A program made the position numbers and the translations under genes. Below are positions 6,161-6,610 of a DNA stretch of 6,610 bases, piece after piece. Location: the NCBI GenBank assembly GCA_947464365.1, contig CANHWS010000196.1, forward strand, positions 1-6,610, in the 5' to 3' direction. The notes below the pieces were generated by a model. The model ran no database searches, had not been told where the DNA came from, and was given only the letters and a program-made list of their open reading frames with translations. How positions within the stretch are numbered: position 1 is the first letter of the stretch; every line of letters starts with the position of its first letter. This DNA is from Cytophagaceae bacterium (GTDB lineage Bacteria; Bacteroidota; Bacteroidia; Cytophagales; Flexibacteraceae).

Positions 6161-6610
6161 CTAAAAGAACAAGAAACTAGCGGCTGTTAGCGGAATCACG
6201 ACGATAACCATCGAAATCACGAAGGCTACAAAAAGCCCGATAAGTTTCAGGATCGTTTTCCACCAGCTTTGCTGATGGATGACCTTAAGGGAAATCGCAC
6301 CGTAAACAAGCGAAATTACCAAAACACCAAGCTGCATAAATTGTAATGGGTGGACCGACAAATGCCTACCTACCAGCATGGTGACTGCCAAATTGATGGA
6401 AATCATCAGGAACAAAAAGCCTTGGAGGTGCAGGACATGGACCAGATGTGCGACATACTTTGTCCCTTTCCGGAAGTACAAAGCCTTGAGGAACAAAGCA
6501 AGTAACGGCACCATCACAAAGGCTGCTGTGCTCGCATTGTCGATCATGAACTGGGCCAAATTGCCTACATCTTGGTTGCTTTTGCCAATCCGTCTGGCCT
6601 GATGGATGGC
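6161..6610 (-). CDS. Multi-pass membrane protein, resembles C-terminal part of DUF3667 family (5'-truncated)
   Basis: A minus-strand frame that stays open to the right edge. The TTG at 6559 is only the first possible start inside the window, and 17 further in-frame codons (AIHQARRIGKS onward) lie before it without a stop, so the true start is beyond 6610. The visible 149 residues hold about four membrane segments. In order these are AAFVMVPLLALFLKAL, HLQGFLFLMISINLAVTML, LGVLVISLVYGAISL, and a long C-terminal one ending IPLTAASFLFF. The pattern PLLALFLKALYFRKG...YVAHLVHVLHLQGFLFL resembles the membrane part of Bacteroidetes DUF3667 proteins (typically YxEHLVFALHFHxFLFL), whose N-terminus carries a zinc-ribbon-like cysteine segment not visible here. 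Function is unknown. The gene converges on nadD with 22 bp between stops. The coding call is solid; the family call is from memory and moderate. Confidence 0.6.
   Translation of the reverse strand, partial: AIHQARRIGKSNQDVGNLAQFMIDNASTAAFVMVPLLALFLKALYFRKGTKYVAHLVHVLHLQGFLFLMISINLAVTMLVGRHLSVHPLQFMQLGVLVISLVYGAISLKVIHQQSWWKTILKLIGLFVAFVISMVIVVIPLTAASFLFF

Noticed and set aside
1..6610. Search for CRISPR arrays, insertion sequences, attachment sites, tRNA or rRNA genes and defence or secretion systems
   Set aside because: No regularly spaced repeats, transposase motifs, terminal inverted repeats or RNA gene signatures were seen; the genes are core housekeeping functions.

Overview
The window looks like an ordinary housekeeping stretch of a Bacteroidetes (Bacteroidota) chromosome, most like the Cytophagales/Sphingobacteriales side of the phylum. 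The support is protein-level: TatD carries the phylum-typical MPNID, GEIGTDLFWD and RGKRNEPSY blocks, NadD has the GSFNPIH and GEDNL...KWKN variants, the cytochrome c assembly protein is the large single-chain CcmF/CcsA type, and the last gene resembles DUF3667-type membrane proteins. Starts lack clear Shine-Dalgarno sequences, and one TAnnTTTG-type promoter element is visible, both also typical of the phylum. Base composition is moderate. No organism name can be given from the sequence alone.

Layout, left to right. A TatD-family metal-dependent DNase, cut at its 5' end by the window edge, runs to 728. A 170-bp gap follows, holding a good stem-loop terminator candidate (799-837) and a small T-loop hairpin (860-877). 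A cytosolic type I L-asparaginase (ansA) occupies 899-2011. A 159-bp gap with a possible promoter -7 element and a small hairpin leads into a CcmF/CcsA-family cytochrome c assembly protein of about 847 residues (2171-4714). A 193-bp gap with a larger imperfect hairpin precedes guanylate kinase (gmk, 4908-5546). Nicotinate-nucleotide adenylyltransferase (nadD, 5566-6138) follows 19 bp later, so the two probably form an operon. A convergent minus-strand membrane protein (6161 to beyond 6610) closes the window.

The genes do not form one pathway. gmk and nadD both make nucleotides (GDP, and the dinucleotide precursor of NAD). ansA supplies aspartate, which feeds both NAD and pyrimidine synthesis, but the adjacency does not prove a functional link. 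The CcmF-like gene serves respiration by attaching heme to c-type cytochromes. tatD belongs to nucleic-acid turnover or repair.

I found no mobile element, CRISPR array, tRNA, rRNA, frameshift or obvious foreign DNA, and nothing that supports a novel biological system. The points worth a second look are the hairpins in the gaps (two share a T6-G-T-C loop segment), the cytochrome assembly gene standing apart from its usual partners, gmk without a visible yicC upstream, and the poorly characterised membrane protein at the right edge.
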